DNA of 64,000 nt, from positions 186,001 to 250,000 of the forward strand of contig JBEULE010000040.1 of the NCBI GenBank assembly GCA_041287495.1, given 5' to 3'. Shown here in pieces: positions 43,759 through 53,002 of this stretch (positions are counted from its first letter, which is position 1; each line of letters opens with the position of its first letter). The notes under the pieces are model-generated. The model saw nothing but the letters and a program-made list of their open reading frames with translations. It ran no database searches and was not told where the DNA came from. The translations under genes were made by a program, and so were the position numbers. This stretch comes from JAOABC01 sp041287495. Its GTDB lineage: Bacteria > Aquificota > Aquificia > Aquificales > Hydrogenothermaceae.

Positions 43759-44637
43759 TTAATATCTCATATTTCTTGCCATTTCTTCTAATCTTCTTAT
43801 TCTTTCCTCTGTAGGAGGGTGAGTTGAGAAAAGTTTCATTATTGTATCAGCTTTCAAAGGGTTAACTATCATCATATGAGCTGTTCCTGGATTTATTTCC
43901 TGAGAAGCTATCTCTTGTAAATTAGGGTTATGAGCTATTTCTTCAAGTTTCCTTAAAGCATTTGCCAAACATAATGGACAACCTGATATTTTAGCTCCGG
44001 TTTCATCAGCAATAAATTCTCTTGATCTGGATATAGCCATTTGTATTAGGGTTGCTGCTAAAGGAGCTACTATAAACAGTATTAATGCACCTATTATATG
44101 GACTATAGGATTGTTATTTTCCTCTTTACTTCCTCCAAATATGGAAGAGAAATAAGCCATATTAGCAAGCATTGAGATGGCACCACCTATAGTTGCAGCT
44201 ATAGATGAGATGAGTATATCTCTATTCTTGATATGTCCTAATTCATGGGCTAAAACACCTCTTAACTCGTCTCTGTTTAAAATCTGCAGTATTCCGGATG
44301 TTACAGCTACAGCTGCATGGTTAGGATCTCTTCCTGTAGCAAAAGCATTTGGCACATAGATAGGTGCAAGGTATATCTTTGGCTTAGGTATTCCTGCTCT
44401 TTCTGCTAAATCTTCAACCATCTGGTGAAGCCATGGAGCTTCCTCATAAGGAATCTCCCTAGCTCCATACATTGCAAGAGCTACTTTATCAGAGAAAAAG
44501 TAAGAGAAGAAGTTCATTGCTAAGGCGACAAAAAATGCTATAATCATACCTTGTTTTCCAGCAACTAAATGTCCTATAGCAAGAAACATACCTGTAAGTA
44601 TACCAAGTAGTAATACAGTTTTTAACTGATTTGCCAT
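43759..44637 (-). CDS. htpX: HtpX-type membrane zinc metalloprotease (M48)
   Basis: A 292-aa integral membrane protease of protein quality control. Two N-terminal helices precede the zinc motif HELGHIKNRD, and a third ligand Glu is in SRSREFIADETGA. Two more helices lie between them. The frame extends 21 codons further upstream, but GGAGG eleven nt before the ATG at 44637 indicates this start (MANQLKTVLLLG). It is near dnaK on the same strand, with a strong terminator between them, so it needs its own promoter. Confidence 0.94.
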   Translation of the reverse strand: MANQLKTVLLLGILTGMFLAIGHLVAGKQGMIIAFFVALAMNFFSYFFSDKVALAMYGAREIPYEEAPWLHQMVEDLAERAGIPKPKIYLAPIYVPNAFATGRDPNHAAVAVTSGILQILNRDELRGVLAHELGHIKNRDILISSIAATIGGAISMLANMAYFSSIFGGSKEENNNPIVHIIGALILFIVAPLAATLIQMAISRSREFIADETGAKISGCPLCLANALRKLEEIAHNPNLQEIASQEINPGTAHMMIVNPLKADTIMKLFSTHPPTEERIRRLEEMARNMRY

Positions 44638-44685
44638 ACTATGTATGACCTCCGGTAAAAATTTTGGAATAAATATAATGAAAAA

Positions 44686-44706
44686 GGGAGCTTTTTTCAA
44701 GCTCCC
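44686..44706 (-). terminator. Rho-independent terminator of dnaK
   Basis: On the minus strand an 8-bp perfect stem (GGGAGCTT and AAGCTCCC) with a 5-nt loop is followed by TTTTTCATTATATTT. It begins 27 nt after the dnaK stop. It is the clearest intrinsic terminator in the window. Confidence 0.88.
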
Positions 44707-44732
44707 TATGTAAACAGTTTGTAAATACTTTG

Positions 44733-46586
44733 TTAATGGACTTCCGGATTTATAACATCATCTGAACCAGATCCACCACCTTGCCCGTATAGCTTTGATG
44801 CAAATTTGTTAGCTACATTCTGTAATTTATCCATAGCAGACTGTATCTGATTTCTATCATTTGAATCTATTGCTTTTTTAGCTTCTGCTATGGCATTCTC
44901 AGCTTCTGTTATCTCTTCAGAGCTGAATTTAGCTTTATTCTCATTGAAAGATTTTTCAAATGAGTAAGTTAATGCATCAAGTTGGTTTCTGAGCTCTATT
45001 GTTTCTTTAAACTTCTTATCTTCCTCTTCATGTTTTTTAGCTTCTTCAATTATCCTTTCAATATCCTCTTTTGTTAAACCACTTGAAGGTGTTACAGTTA
45101 TAGATTGAGCTTTTCCTGTTGCTTTATCTGTTGCAGTTACGTGTAATATACCATCTGCATCTATATCAAAACATACCTCTATCTGAGGAACTCCTCTTGG
45201 AGCTGGAGGTATATCTGTTAATTTGAAACTACCAAGTAATTTATTCTCTTTTGCAATACTTCTTTCACCTTGATAAACAGCAATCTCAACCATAGTTTGG
45301 TTATCAACAGCAGTTGTAAACATCTCACACTTTTTAGTAGGTATAGGAGTGTTTCTCGGAATGAGAACGGTCATAACTCCACCGAGAGTCTCTATACCTA
45401 AGGATAGAGGTGTTACATCTATGAGCAAAACGTCTTTTACTTCACCTTTTAAAACTCCACCTTGTATAGCAGCACCTACTGCAACAACTTCGTCTGGATT
45501 GACAGATTTGTTAGGTTCTTTTCCAAAGAAGTCTCTTATCTTCTGTTGAACTAAAGGTATCCTTGTAGAACCACCAACCAATACAACTTCATCTATATCA
45601 GAAGGTTTTAACTTAGCAGCCTCTAAAGCTCTCTTGACAATCTCCATAGTTCTATCTATGAGATCCTTTATCATCTCTTCAAGTCTTGCTCTTGTAAGTT
45701 TTTTCTGTAAATGTAATGGTTGATTTGTGTTTGTATCTATTGTTATAAATGGAAGATTTATCTCTGTTTCTATTTTGAATGATAGCTCTTTTTTAGCTTG
45801 TTCTGCTGCTTCTTTTAATCTTTGGAAAGCTGTTTTATCTTTTCTTAAATCTATACCATATTCTTTTTGGAATTCATCAACAAGCCAATTTACAATTCTT
45901 GCATCGATATCTGATCCACCAAGATGTGTATCTCCGTCAGAAGCTTTTACCTCTATAACTCCATCTCCACCTTCAAGTATTGATACGTCAAACGTTCCAC
46001 CACCAAAGTCATAAACAAGAATTTTTACATCGGATTTTTTATCAAGTCCGTATGCAAGTGCAGCTGCTGTAGGCTCGTTTATAATCCTTTTGACCTCTAA
46101 TCCGGCTATCTTACCTGCATCTTTGGTAGCTTGTCTCTGTCTTTCGTTGAAGTATGCAGGAACTGTTATAACAGCTTCTGTTACCTTTTCTCCAAGGTAG
46201 GCTTCTGCTGCTTCTTTTAGTTTTTTAAGTATGTGGGCTCCAACCTCTTCAGGTCTTATAACTCTACCTGCGTTAGGAACATCAAAGGCAGCGTCCCCTT
46301 TATCATCTGCAACTACTTTGTAAGGAACATGTTTTATCTCTTGAGTAACTTCTTCAAACTTTCTTCCTATAAATCTTTTAGATTCATATATTGTGTTTAG
46401 AGGGTCTAAAACTGCTCTTCTCTTTGCAGGCTCCCCTACTAAAATCTCTCCTTCCTTTGTCCAAGAAACAATAGATGGAGTAGTTCTAAATCCTTCTTGG
46501 TTTGCTATAACTACCGGCTCACCACCTATAACTACTGAAACAACAGAGTTTGTAGTTCCAAGGTCAATTCCTATAACTTTTCCCAT
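44733..46586 (-). CDS. dnaK: Chaperone DnaK (Hsp70)
   Basis: The ATP-driven Hsp70 chaperone, 617 aa. The ATPase domain has GIDLGTTNSVV, VYDFGGGTFDVSIL and VGGSTRIPLVQ; the substrate-binding domain has the linker DVLLIDVTPLSLGIET and the lid is Glu/Lys-rich. The C-terminal EEVD-like end of bacterial members is replaced by GSGSDDVINPEVH. grpE and dnaJ are not adjacent. It is a single-gene unit bounded by a good promoter and terminator. I find no CIRCE operator upstream. Confidence 0.98.
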   Translation of the reverse strand: MGKVIGIDLGTTNSVVSVVIGGEPVVIANQEGFRTTPSIVSWTKEGEILVGEPAKRRAVLDPLNTIYESKRFIGRKFEEVTQEIKHVPYKVVADDKGDAAFDVPNAGRVIRPEEVGAHILKKLKEAAEAYLGEKVTEAVITVPAYFNERQRQATKDAGKIAGLEVKRIINEPTAAALAYGLDKKSDVKILVYDFGGGTFDVSILEGGDGVIEVKASDGDTHLGGSDIDARIVNWLVDEFQKEYGIDLRKDKTAFQRLKEAAEQAKKELSFKIETEINLPFITIDTNTNQPLHLQKKLTRARLEEMIKDLIDRTMEIVKRALEAAKLKPSDIDEVVLVGGSTRIPLVQQKIRDFFGKEPNKSVNPDEVVAVGAAIQGGVLKGEVKDVLLIDVTPLSLGIETLGGVMTVLIPRNTPIPTKKCEMFTTAVDNQTMVEIAVYQGERSIAKENKLLGSFKLTDIPPAPRGVPQIEVCFDIDADGILHVTATDKATGKAQSITVTPSSGLTKEDIERIIEEAKKHEEEDKKFKETIELRNQLDALTYSFEKSFNENKAKFSSEEITEAENAIAEAKKAIDSNDRNQIQSAMDKLQNVANKFASKLYGQGGGSGSDDVINPEVH

Positions 46587-46626
46587 AGTTGAAAACCTCC
46601 TTAAGTCTGAATATTTTACAGTATAT

Positions 46627-46655
46627 ATAATAATACTTTAGTGTAATCTTGTCAA
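46627..46655 (-). promoter_or_regulatory. Sigma-70 promoter of dnaK
   Basis: On the minus strand TTGACA (46655-46650), a 17-bp spacer and TATTAT (46632-46627) precede the SD AAGGAGG of dnaK by about 25 nt. The -35 is perfect consensus and the -10 matches five of six. The CIRCE element (TTAGCACTC-N9-GAGTGCTAA) bound by HrcA is absent. Confidence 0.75.
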
Positions 46656-46800
46656 TATTTTTTATAATACCATAATAAGAATTTTTTTTTAATGTACATA
46701 TAAAAAAACTGGTTTAAATCAAATCTTGATGAACTTCCTGATTTTATAGGATATAAATTGGTTGTATAATAGTTTTAACTAATTTTTGAAGGAGAGTAAT

Positions 46801-47640
46801 GTGAGGAGATTTATTGCCGGAATTTTAGCTTTATTTTCAATATCTTTTGCTGACAGTTTAACTGTTAATAAATCTGGATTTTCTACCTACACTCAGATTA
46901 ATGAGTTTGTTCTTCCAGAAGGTGAGGGTGTTGTAGGACCTATAAAACTTCTTCCTTTGGCAAAGGTAGATAGTTTAGTAATAACACCTATGGATTCCAC
47001 TGTCTCTGTTGTTGGTTATGTGTTTGAGCCTTCAAGGAGTAATTGGATTGAGAATATAGTTGGGAAAACTATATCTCTTGAAGGTGAAGGGAGAGTTATA
47101 TCTGGAACGGTTATATCAGTTAAAGATGGATATATAACAATAGATACTAAAAGAGGTCTGGTTATAACAACTTTACCAACATTCCCAAATAGATTATCAT
47201 CTTCACTTAACTGGCAAGACCTTATGTCTCCTAAAATAACAATTAGGTTAAAGTCATTGAAACCTCAAAACGCTACTGTAAAAATCTCTTATCCATTAGA
47301 AGGGTTTAGCTGGCAGGTAAGTTATGTGGGAAATATAATTAAAGATAAAGTTTTGATACAGGAGTTTTATACAATTAAAAATGAAACTTCTCTAAATTTA
47401 AAAGATATTGAACTTTATGTAAAGGATAGGGATAGGATTATAAAAATATTCAATAGAACTTTTATAGAACCTTATACATCCAAAGTTGTTAAATACAGAG
47501 AGATAGAAGGTATTCTATCTAGAAAAACTATCAGAATACCTGAAAGATTTAACCTAAACAACATCAATATAAACATTTACAGAGATAGTATCTTTTTAGG
47601 AAGTTTCAAAGTGATAAACAATACAGTGAATCTACCTTGA
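46801..47640 (+). CDS. Exported protein with DUF4139-like features
   Basis: A 279-aa secreted or periplasmic protein not firmly assigned. The signal peptide (residues 1-18, RRFIAGILALFSISFA) is clear. A beta-rich body contains ISYPLEGFSWQVSYVG, which resembles the conserved core of DUF4139 proteins (a Y-x(n)-GLxWxxxY pattern). The start is GTG with GAAGGAGAG six bases upstream; the frame runs to a TTG at 46786 that overlaps the SD and is rejected. A TATAAT at 46765-46770 may be its -10. The stop overlaps the rsmI start by four bases. Confidence 0.75.
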   Translation: MRRFIAGILALFSISFADSLTVNKSGFSTYTQINEFVLPEGEGVVGPIKLLPLAKVDSLVITPMDSTVSVVGYVFEPSRSNWIENIVGKTISLEGEGRVISGTVISVKDGYITIDTKRGLVITTLPTFPNRLSSSLNWQDLMSPKITIRLKSLKPQNATVKISYPLEGFSWQVSYVGNIIKDKVLIQEFYTIKNETSLNLKDIELYVKDRDRIIKIFNRTFIEPYTSKVVKYREIEGILSRKTIRIPERFNLNNININIYRDSIFLGSFKVINNTVNLP

Positions 47641-48467
47641 AAGGTAAGCTTTATGTAGTAGCAACACCTATAGGTAATCTTAAAGATATAACTTTAAGGG
47701 CTTTAGAAACGCTTAAAATTGTTAATTATATTGCATGTGAAGATACAAGACATACAAGGAAACTTTTAAACTATTACGGTATAACTAATAAAAAACTTAT
47801 CTCTTATCATGATTACAACGAAGAAAAAGTAGCACCAAAGATTTTGAATATACTACAAAATGAAGATGTAGCTCTTGTTTCTGATGCCGGAACTCCATGT
47901 ATATCGGACCCTGGATACAACATAGTGAAACTATGTAGAGAAAACAGCATTGATGTTATTCCTATACCTGGAGTTTCTGCTTTGACAACAGCTATTTCTG
48001 TAAGTGGACTTCCGACAGATAAATTTTTCTTTGTAGGATTTTTACACCAAAAGGAAAGTCAAAAAACTAAACAACTTAAAGGGTATATAGGTTTAGGATA
48101 TACATTCATATTTTATGAAAGCCCTGCAAGAATTTTAAACAGTTTGGAGATTATAAATAATATAGACAGAGATGCCAAGATATTTATTGGAAAGGAACTT
48201 ACAAAGATACATGAAAAATTTTTCTATGGGACTGTTGAAGAGGTGATAAACTCTATCAAACAGAGTAAGGAGAATTTAAAGGGAGAGTTTGTTATCGTTG
48301 TTTATCCTTCTGAAAAAGAAGAAGAGATAGATATAGAAGAAGAGGTAAAACAGCTTTTATTATCCGGAAAATCTGCAAAAGATATAACAAAACTTTTAAC
48401 AGCAAAGTATAATCTACCTAAAAATAAAGTTTACAAAATTATAATGGATATCAAAGAGAAACTTTAG
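47637..48467 (+). CDS. rsmI: 16S rRNA 2'-O-ribose C1402 methyltransferase
   Basis: A SAM-dependent tetrapyrrole-methylase-fold enzyme, 276 aa. The typical opening LYVVATPIGNLKDITLRA, the ACEDTRHTRKLL segment, SDAGTPCISDPG and GFLHQKESQKTKQL are seen. The start is TTG, overlapping the upstream stop in TTGA. It converges on rbfA with a 17-bp overlap of the 3' ends. Confidence 0.95.
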   Translation: MKGKLYVVATPIGNLKDITLRALETLKIVNYIACEDTRHTRKLLNYYGITNKKLISYHDYNEEKVAPKILNILQNEDVALVSDAGTPCISDPGYNIVKLCRENSIDVIPIPGVSALTTAISVSGLPTDKFFFVGFLHQKESQKTKQLKGYIGLGYTFIFYESPARILNSLEIINNIDRDAKIFIGKELTKIHEKFFYGTVEEVINSIKQSKENLKGEFVIVVYPSEKEEEIDIEEEVKQLLLSGKSAKDITKLLTAKYNLPKNKVYKIIMDIKEKL

Positions 48468-48753
48468 ACTTATCTACCTTAAATCTTAACTGTGGTGTCT
48501 TTTTTATATCTATCTTCTTACTTAAAACATACCTTATATGTTTACTTTCCTTGTTTAGATTCTCAACTATAGCTTCTTCATCTTTTAAAGATGATATATA
48601 GATATATGCAACACTTAAATCAGCTTTTGTATCTACAATATTTACTGATACAAAGTTATCAAGTCCAAACTCATACTCCTCTTTTAAAATTTCACTTAAC
48701 TCTCTTCTTATAAGTGAGTTTATTTTTTCCATTCTGTTTGACTTTTTCTCCAT
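48451..48753 (-). CDS. rbfA: Ribosome-binding factor A
   Basis: A 100-aa KH-like assembly factor for the 30S subunit and 16S 5' end processing. The opening RMEKINSLIRRELSEILKEE, the central VSVNIVDTKADLSVAYIYIS and the closing KTPQLRFKVDKS match the family. It ends the long minus-strand operon that starts with rbgA, after ylxP. Confidence 0.93.
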   Translation of the reverse strand: MEKKSNRMEKINSLIRRELSEILKEEYEFGLDNFVSVNIVDTKADLSVAYIYISSLKDEEAIVENLNKESKHIRYVLSKKIDIKKTPQLRFKVDKSKVSL

Positions 48754-48765
48754 AACTTACCACCT

Positions 48766-49047
48766 TTATAGAATTTCTTGGGATATATTTATATGTAGGT
48801 GTGGAAAATTTTCATCAAGAAAATTTATAACAGATTGTAATGTTCTATCAAGATGTTTTTTATCAGAAGCTACGGTTACAACGGCAACTACCGCAGATTG
48901 CCAACTATCTTGATTATTTACTTCAGAGACAGAAACGTTAAACTTATTCCTTAATTTTTCTTTTAAAGATTTAATTATCATCCTCTTTTCCTTAAGTGAA
49001 TGAGCCTGTGGCAAGTATATTTCAAGAATAAGGCTACCTATTACCAC
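48766..49047 (-). CDS. ylxP: DUF503/YlxP-like protein
   Basis: A 93-aa member of DUF503. The signature AHSLKEKRMIIKSLKEKLR and FNVSVSEVNNQDSWQ are present. In many bacteria the gene is next to rbfA in the nusA-infB region, as here next to rbfA but away from infB. Its function is probably in ribosome biogenesis. It overlaps rsmA by 14 nt. Confidence 0.9.
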   Translation of the reverse strand: MVIGSLILEIYLPQAHSLKEKRMIIKSLKEKLRNKFNVSVSEVNNQDSWQSAVVAVVTVASDKKHLDRTLQSVINFLDENFPHLHINISQEIL

Positions 49048-49810
49048 TTTTTACAACCTCATACAGTTTTAATATCTGTTGTAAATCTATCTCTTCTATT
49101 CTACTTTCAGGATTTATATCTACTTGTTTTAAAAGCTCTGGATTTATTTTAGTTCTAAGCATCTTCCTTCTATTTTGGAAAAGTTTTGATAAAAACTCTT
49201 TATAATCATCTATATCTGTTATCTGTATGTTCTCTTTTGGTATGAGTTTTATAACTCCAGAGGTTACTTTCGGAGGTGGATGGAAAAACCTTGCTGGAAC
49301 ACTCATTATATACTCAGGTTTATAAAAAGTTTGTATAAAAACGGAAAAAAATGTATAATCCTTAGTCCGTGGTTTTGCTATTATTTTCTCTGCTACCTCT
49401 TTTTGAACCATAAAGACAGATAATTTGATATTTCTTAAAAAGTAAACTGTCCTAATTATTATGTTGGAAGCTACATTATAAGGAAGATTTCCGGTAAATT
49501 TAACTTTCCTATCATCAATTAAAGATTGTAAATCTACATCAAAAAAATCTGCTTTTATAAGCTCAAAGTTTCTGTAATCTTTAAATTTTTCTTCAATTAT
49601 AGGATAAGCTGTTTGGTCTATCTCTATACCATAAACCATAGACAGATTATTTGATAAAATCTCCTGTGTTAAATAACCTGTTCCAACACCTATTTCTATC
49701 AATATATCACATTCTTCTATTTCCAGTGTATCAACTATCTTAGTTATAACATCTTTTGATATAAGAAGATGTTGTCCAAACTGCTTTTTCGTTTTAAAAT
49801 TTTTATCCAT
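49034..49810 (-). CDS. rsmA: 16S rRNA dimethyladenosine transferase
   Basis: KsgA/RsmA methylates two adjacent adenosines in the 3' hairpin of 16S rRNA. The 258-aa enzyme shows KKQFGQHLLISKDV, the SAM loop IEIGVGTGYLTQEIL, the catalytic TGNLPYNVAS and FFHPPPKVTSGVI. It overlaps galU upstream (8 nt) and ylxP downstream (14 nt). Confidence 0.95.
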   Translation of the reverse strand: MDKNFKTKKQFGQHLLISKDVITKIVDTLEIEECDILIEIGVGTGYLTQEILSNNLSMVYGIEIDQTAYPIIEEKFKDYRNFELIKADFFDVDLQSLIDDRKVKFTGNLPYNVASNIIIRTVYFLRNIKLSVFMVQKEVAEKIIAKPRTKDYTFFSVFIQTFYKPEYIMSVPARFFHPPPKVTSGVIKLIPKENIQITDIDDYKEFLSKLFQNRRKMLRTKINPELLKQVDINPESRIEEIDLQQILKLYEVVKSGNR

Positions 49811-50684
49811 TAATCTCTTTACACTTCTCTATCAGAAGTTTCTTTATATCCTCCTTTATATCATCTGACATAAGAGCAAAATCTATAATGGCTTTTATGT
49901 ATCCTAATTTATTTCCGGTGTCGTGTCTTATACCTTGTATATCTTTTGAGTATATAGCCTCTCTTTTTAAGAGATTAACCATTGCATCTGTAAGCTGAAG
50001 TTCTCCTCCTTTTCCAAAAGGTGTCTTTTCTAACTCTTCAAATATAGTCGGTGTAAGGACATATCTTCCTATTATTGCAGATGTTGAAGGTGCTTCTTCC
50101 GGCTTTGGTTTCTCAACCATATAATCAACAAGTTTAATATCTTCAGTTATATTTTTACCTGCAACTATACCGTATTTGCTAACATCTTCCGGAGGGACTT
50201 CCATAGTTCCTATTACCGATTTACCAAATTTGTGATAGGCTGAGATAATCTGTCCTATAGCAGGTTGTTTATCATTTATAATTACTTCGTCTCCAAGTAA
50301 TACTGCAAAAGGTTCATGTCCTACTATATTTTTGGCAGTCAATACAGCATGCCCAAGTCCAAGTTGTTCTTTCTGTCTTACATAGATAAATTCTGCCATA
50401 TTTGATATATTTCTAATCTTTTCTACAAGCTCTTTTTTTTCATTTTTTAAAAGTACATTTTCAAGTTCAGGATAGTAATCAAAATAGTCCTCTATAGCCC
50501 TCTTATGTCTCCCAGTTACAAATATTATAGTTTCTATACCGGACTTTACTGCCTCTTCTACAATATAGTGTATTATCGGTTTATTTATTATTGGAAACAT
50601 CTCTTTTGGTGTTGATTTTGTAGCAGGTAAAAATCTTGTTCCAAACCCTGCAACTGGAATAACAGCTTTTTTTACTTTTTCCAT
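49803..50684 (-). CDS. galU: UTP-glucose-1-phosphate uridylyltransferase
   Basis: Makes UDP-glucose for LPS and exopolysaccharide. The 293-aa protein has the nucleotidyltransferase opening AVIPVAGFGTRFLPATKST, the LGLGHAVLTAK motif and VEKPKPEEAPS. UDP-glucose would feed the epimerase at 7.8 kb through UDP-glucuronate if a dehydrogenase exists elsewhere. It overlaps purC by 13 nt. Confidence 0.95.
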   Translation of the reverse strand: MEKVKKAVIPVAGFGTRFLPATKSTPKEMFPIINKPIIHYIVEEAVKSGIETIIFVTGRHKRAIEDYFDYYPELENVLLKNEKKELVEKIRNISNMAEFIYVRQKEQLGLGHAVLTAKNIVGHEPFAVLLGDEVIINDKQPAIGQIISAYHKFGKSVIGTMEVPPEDVSKYGIVAGKNITEDIKLVDYMVEKPKPEEAPSTSAIIGRYVLTPTIFEELEKTPFGKGGELQLTDAMVNLLKREAIYSKDIQGIRHDTGNKLGYIKAIIDFALMSDDIKEDIKKLLIEKCKEING

Positions 50685-51379
50685 TTCTCTATCCTCCTTA
50701 AAACCTCTTCGTAATACTTTATTAATTCTCCTAAATTTAATCTAAATCTATCTTTATCCATTTTTTCTCCGGTTTTTTCATCCCAGAATCTACATGTATC
50801 AGGAGATATCTCATCGGCAACGACTATAGTTCCATCAGATTTTTTACCAAACTCAAGTTTAAAATCTACTAAAATAATTCCCTTTGACTTCATAAAATCT
50901 CTTAAGATACCATTAATTTTCAATGCAAGATTTTTTATTGTATTTATATCTTCATCAGAAGCTAAATTTAAAGCTCTTATATGTTCATAACAGATTATAG
51001 GGTCTCCTAAGGCATCATTTTTTAGATAGAACTCTATAAGTGGAGGGTTAAAAACAGTTTTTTCCTCTATACCAAGTCTCTTTACTATACTTCCAGTTGC
51101 TATATTTCTAACTACTACTTCAACAGGTATAATTGTTGTTTTATAGGTAAGCATCTCTCTATCTGAAAGCTGCTGTATAAAATGGGTTGGAATACCTCTC
51201 TCATTTAAAAGCTTAAAGAATAGAGATGATATCTTGTTGTTTAAAACACCTTTACCTTCTATTACATCTCTTTTTTGAGCGTTAAAAGCTGTTGCTTCAT
51301 CTTTAAAGTATATTATCACTTTATCCGGTTCATCTGTTTTGTAAACTATCTTGGCTTTTCCTTCATAAAGCTTTTCCAT
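50672..51379 (-). CDS. purC: SAICAR synthetase
   Basis: Ligates aspartate to CAIR in purine synthesis, using ATP. The 235-aa protein shows LYEGKAKIVYKTDEPDKVII, the KDEATAFNAQKR motif and VLVDFKLEFGK with the SPDTCRFWD segment. Its length is normal for the single-domain form. It lies nine nt after the TPR-like gene and overlaps galU. Confidence 0.96.
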   Translation of the reverse strand: MEKLYEGKAKIVYKTDEPDKVIIYFKDEATAFNAQKRDVIEGKGVLNNKISSLFFKLLNERGIPTHFIQQLSDREMLTYKTTIIPVEVVVRNIATGSIVKRLGIEEKTVFNPPLIEFYLKNDALGDPIICYEHIRALNLASDEDINTIKNLALKINGILRDFMKSKGIILVDFKLEFGKKSDGTIVVADEISPDTCRFWDEKTGEKMDKDRFRLNLGELIKYYEEVLRRIEKWKK

Positions 51380-51387
51380 AAATCCTC

Positions 51388-52017
51388 CTATAGATTCTCT
51401 TTACCTATTAGAGAGAAGTATCTATAATTACAGTTTGATAAAAGTTTAAACATCTCCTGAGCCTTCTGAATGTCCCCCTCTTTTTTGTATATAAAACCGA
51501 GTAAAACTCTTGAAGAGTAGAAGTTATAGTTTTTCTGGTCAATACTTTCAAGTATTGATTTTGCCTCTTTTAGTTTATTCTCTTTATAATCAATATAAGC
51601 TATATACTCCTTCACTCCACTTTTTAGGTCTGTTTTGAGAAGTTCGGAGAGTTCTCTTGCTGATTTTTTGTCTTCTTTATTATTTTCTTTATCAATTAAG
51701 ATTTTATAAGCAAGAACTACTTTGTATAAATCTGTTGAGCTATAATTTTTCTCAAAATCTGATATAAGTTTTTTTGCTTCTTCTATTTTGTTTTCCGATA
51801 GCTGGCTGGTTATCTTTGATAGTAAAACTGAAGCTTCCTCTCTTTTTTTCTCATCTAAACTTTTTTTAAAGTAATAGCCAAAAACTCCTATCAGAATAAC
51901 AATTAACAAACTGGTAAATAATTTCCATCTTTTCTTTATAAGATCATAAAAAGAGTAAAGTTTATACTCCAGTTCTACATCTACATCCTTTTCTAAAGGA
52001 AGTTTCTCTTTCTCCAA
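51388..52017 (-). CDS. YfgM-like membrane-anchored TPR protein
   Basis: A 209-aa protein with a cytoplasmic N-terminus (residues 1-33), one membrane helix (about 34-51) and a periplasmic alpha-helical repeat region of TPR type (for example ENKIEEAKKLISDFEKNY and EGDIQKAQEMFKLL). The layout resembles YfgM, a periplasmic chaperone-like partner of SecYEG. The family assignment is by architecture only. The start is TTG with an upstream AAGG, and an extended -10 at 52054-52062 may give it a separate promoter. Confidence 0.75.
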   Translation of the reverse strand: MEKEKLPLEKDVDVELEYKLYSFYDLIKKRWKLFTSLLIVILIGVFGYYFKKSLDEKKREEASVLLSKITSQLSENKIEEAKKLISDFEKNYSSTDLYKVVLAYKILIDKENNKEDKKSARELSELLKTDLKSGVKEYIAYIDYKENKLKEAKSILESIDQKNYNFYSSRVLLGFIYKKEGDIQKAQEMFKLLSNCNYRYFSLIGKENL

Positions 52018-52053
52018 ATTTATTACCTTCCTTATCTTAAATTTTTGAAAATT

Positions 52054-52062
52054 ATTATATCA
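52054..52062 (-). promoter_or_regulatory. Extended -10 promoter before the TPR-like gene
   Basis: On the minus strand TGATATAAT is a perfect TGnTATAAT in the 64-nt gap after recR. It would allow separate expression of the TPR protein, purC, galU and later genes. Confidence 0.5.
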
Positions 52063-52081
52063 AAGGTTAAATAATTTAATG

Positions 52082-52684
52082 TTATATCTTAATTTTAAAC
52101 TCTATAGCTTTTGACAAGGTAAACTCGTCTGCATTTTCTAAAACAGCACCGAAAGGAAGTCCATAAGCTAACCTTGTTATTGATATATTTTTATTTTTTA
52201 GTAGATTATGAATGTAGTTTGCTGTTGCTTCTCCTTCAACTGTAGGATTTGTTGCTATTAAAACTTCTTCTATTTCTAACGATTCAATCCTCTTTAGAAG
52301 TTTATCTATATTTAGGTTTTCTGGTGTTATTCCTTCTAAAGGAGATAACCTACCTCCAAGAACATGGTAAAGTCCGTTAAATTTACCTGTTTGCTCTATT
52401 ATAAATCCATCGAAAGATTCTTCCACGACACAGATTGTCTTTCTATTTCTCTCCTCATCTTTGCATATAGAACATATCTCATCTTCTGTGAATAAGCCAC
52501 ACTCTCTACAGGGAGTCACCTTTTCTATCATCTGTGCTAATTCTTTTATAAAATCCAGTGCCTCTCCTTTTGGCATTTTAAGAAGGTTTAAAGTAAATCT
52601 TTTAGAAGCTTTTTCCCCATATCCAGGGAAAGACATAAGATGCTGTATAACTTTTGTTATACTTTCAGGGATTACTGTTTTCAA
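52082..52684 (-). CDS. recR: Recombination mediator RecR
   Basis: A 200-aa protein acting with RecO to load RecA on gapped DNA. The N-terminal helix-hairpin-helix (LMSFPGYGEKASKRFTLNLL), the C4 zinc finger (CRECGLFTEDEICSIC) and the Toprim domain (ICVVEE, YHVLGGRLSPLEG) are all present. It overlaps ebfC by four bases in the common dnaX-ebfC-recR order. Confidence 0.96.
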   Translation of the reverse strand: MKTVIPESITKVIQHLMSFPGYGEKASKRFTLNLLKMPKGEALDFIKELAQMIEKVTPCRECGLFTEDEICSICKDEERNRKTICVVEESFDGFIIEQTGKFNGLYHVLGGRLSPLEGITPENLNIDKLLKRIESLEIEEVLIATNPTVEGEATANYIHNLLKNKNISITRLAYGLPFGAVLENADEFTLSKAIEFKIKI

Positions 52685-53001
52685 AATAGACCACCCATTT
52701 TAAGCATACTTAAAGGTATTCCTGCTGCTTCTGTCATTTTTTGAGTCATAGTATCTCTCGATCTTTCTATAGCTTCATTTATTCCAGATATAAGTAATTC
52801 TCTGAGAAGTTCATAATCGTTAAGTATTGATTTATCTATATCGATGTCTATAATTTCACCTACACCGTTTGTTGTTATTTTTACCATTCCACCTCCTACT
52901 TCAACAACTATCTTTTCTTTTTTTAGTTCTTCCTTTGCTTTTTCCATATTCTCTTTCATTGTTTGAAACTGTTTTATCATCTCTGCAAGGTTTGAAAACA
53001 T
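52681..53001 (-). CDS. ebfC: YbaB/EbfC nucleoid-associated protein
   Basis: A 106-aa DNA-binding protein. The N-terminal helix is rich in Lys, Glu and Met (MIKQFQTMKENMEKAKEELK), followed by VEVGGGMVKITTNGVGEI and the C-terminal TEAAGIPLSML, which are family hallmarks. It starts one base after the dnaX stop and overlaps recR. Confidence 0.95.
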   Translation of the reverse strand: MFSNLAEMIKQFQTMKENMEKAKEELKKEKIVVEVGGGMVKITTNGVGEIIDIDIDKSILNDYELLRELLISGINEAIERSRDTMTQKMTEAAGIPLSMLKMGGLF

Positions 53002-53002
53002 A

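Noticed and set aside
46587..46800. CIRCE/HrcA operator upstream of dnaK
   Set aside because: No TTAGCACTC-N9-GAGTGCTAA or near match occurs in the 214-bp gap; only a sigma-70 promoter is evident.
24003..46800. Sigma-54 promoters for the NtrC-type regulator
   Set aside because: I looked through the intergenic gaps for TGGCAC-N5-TTGC and found no acceptable match; the target genes are probably outside the window.
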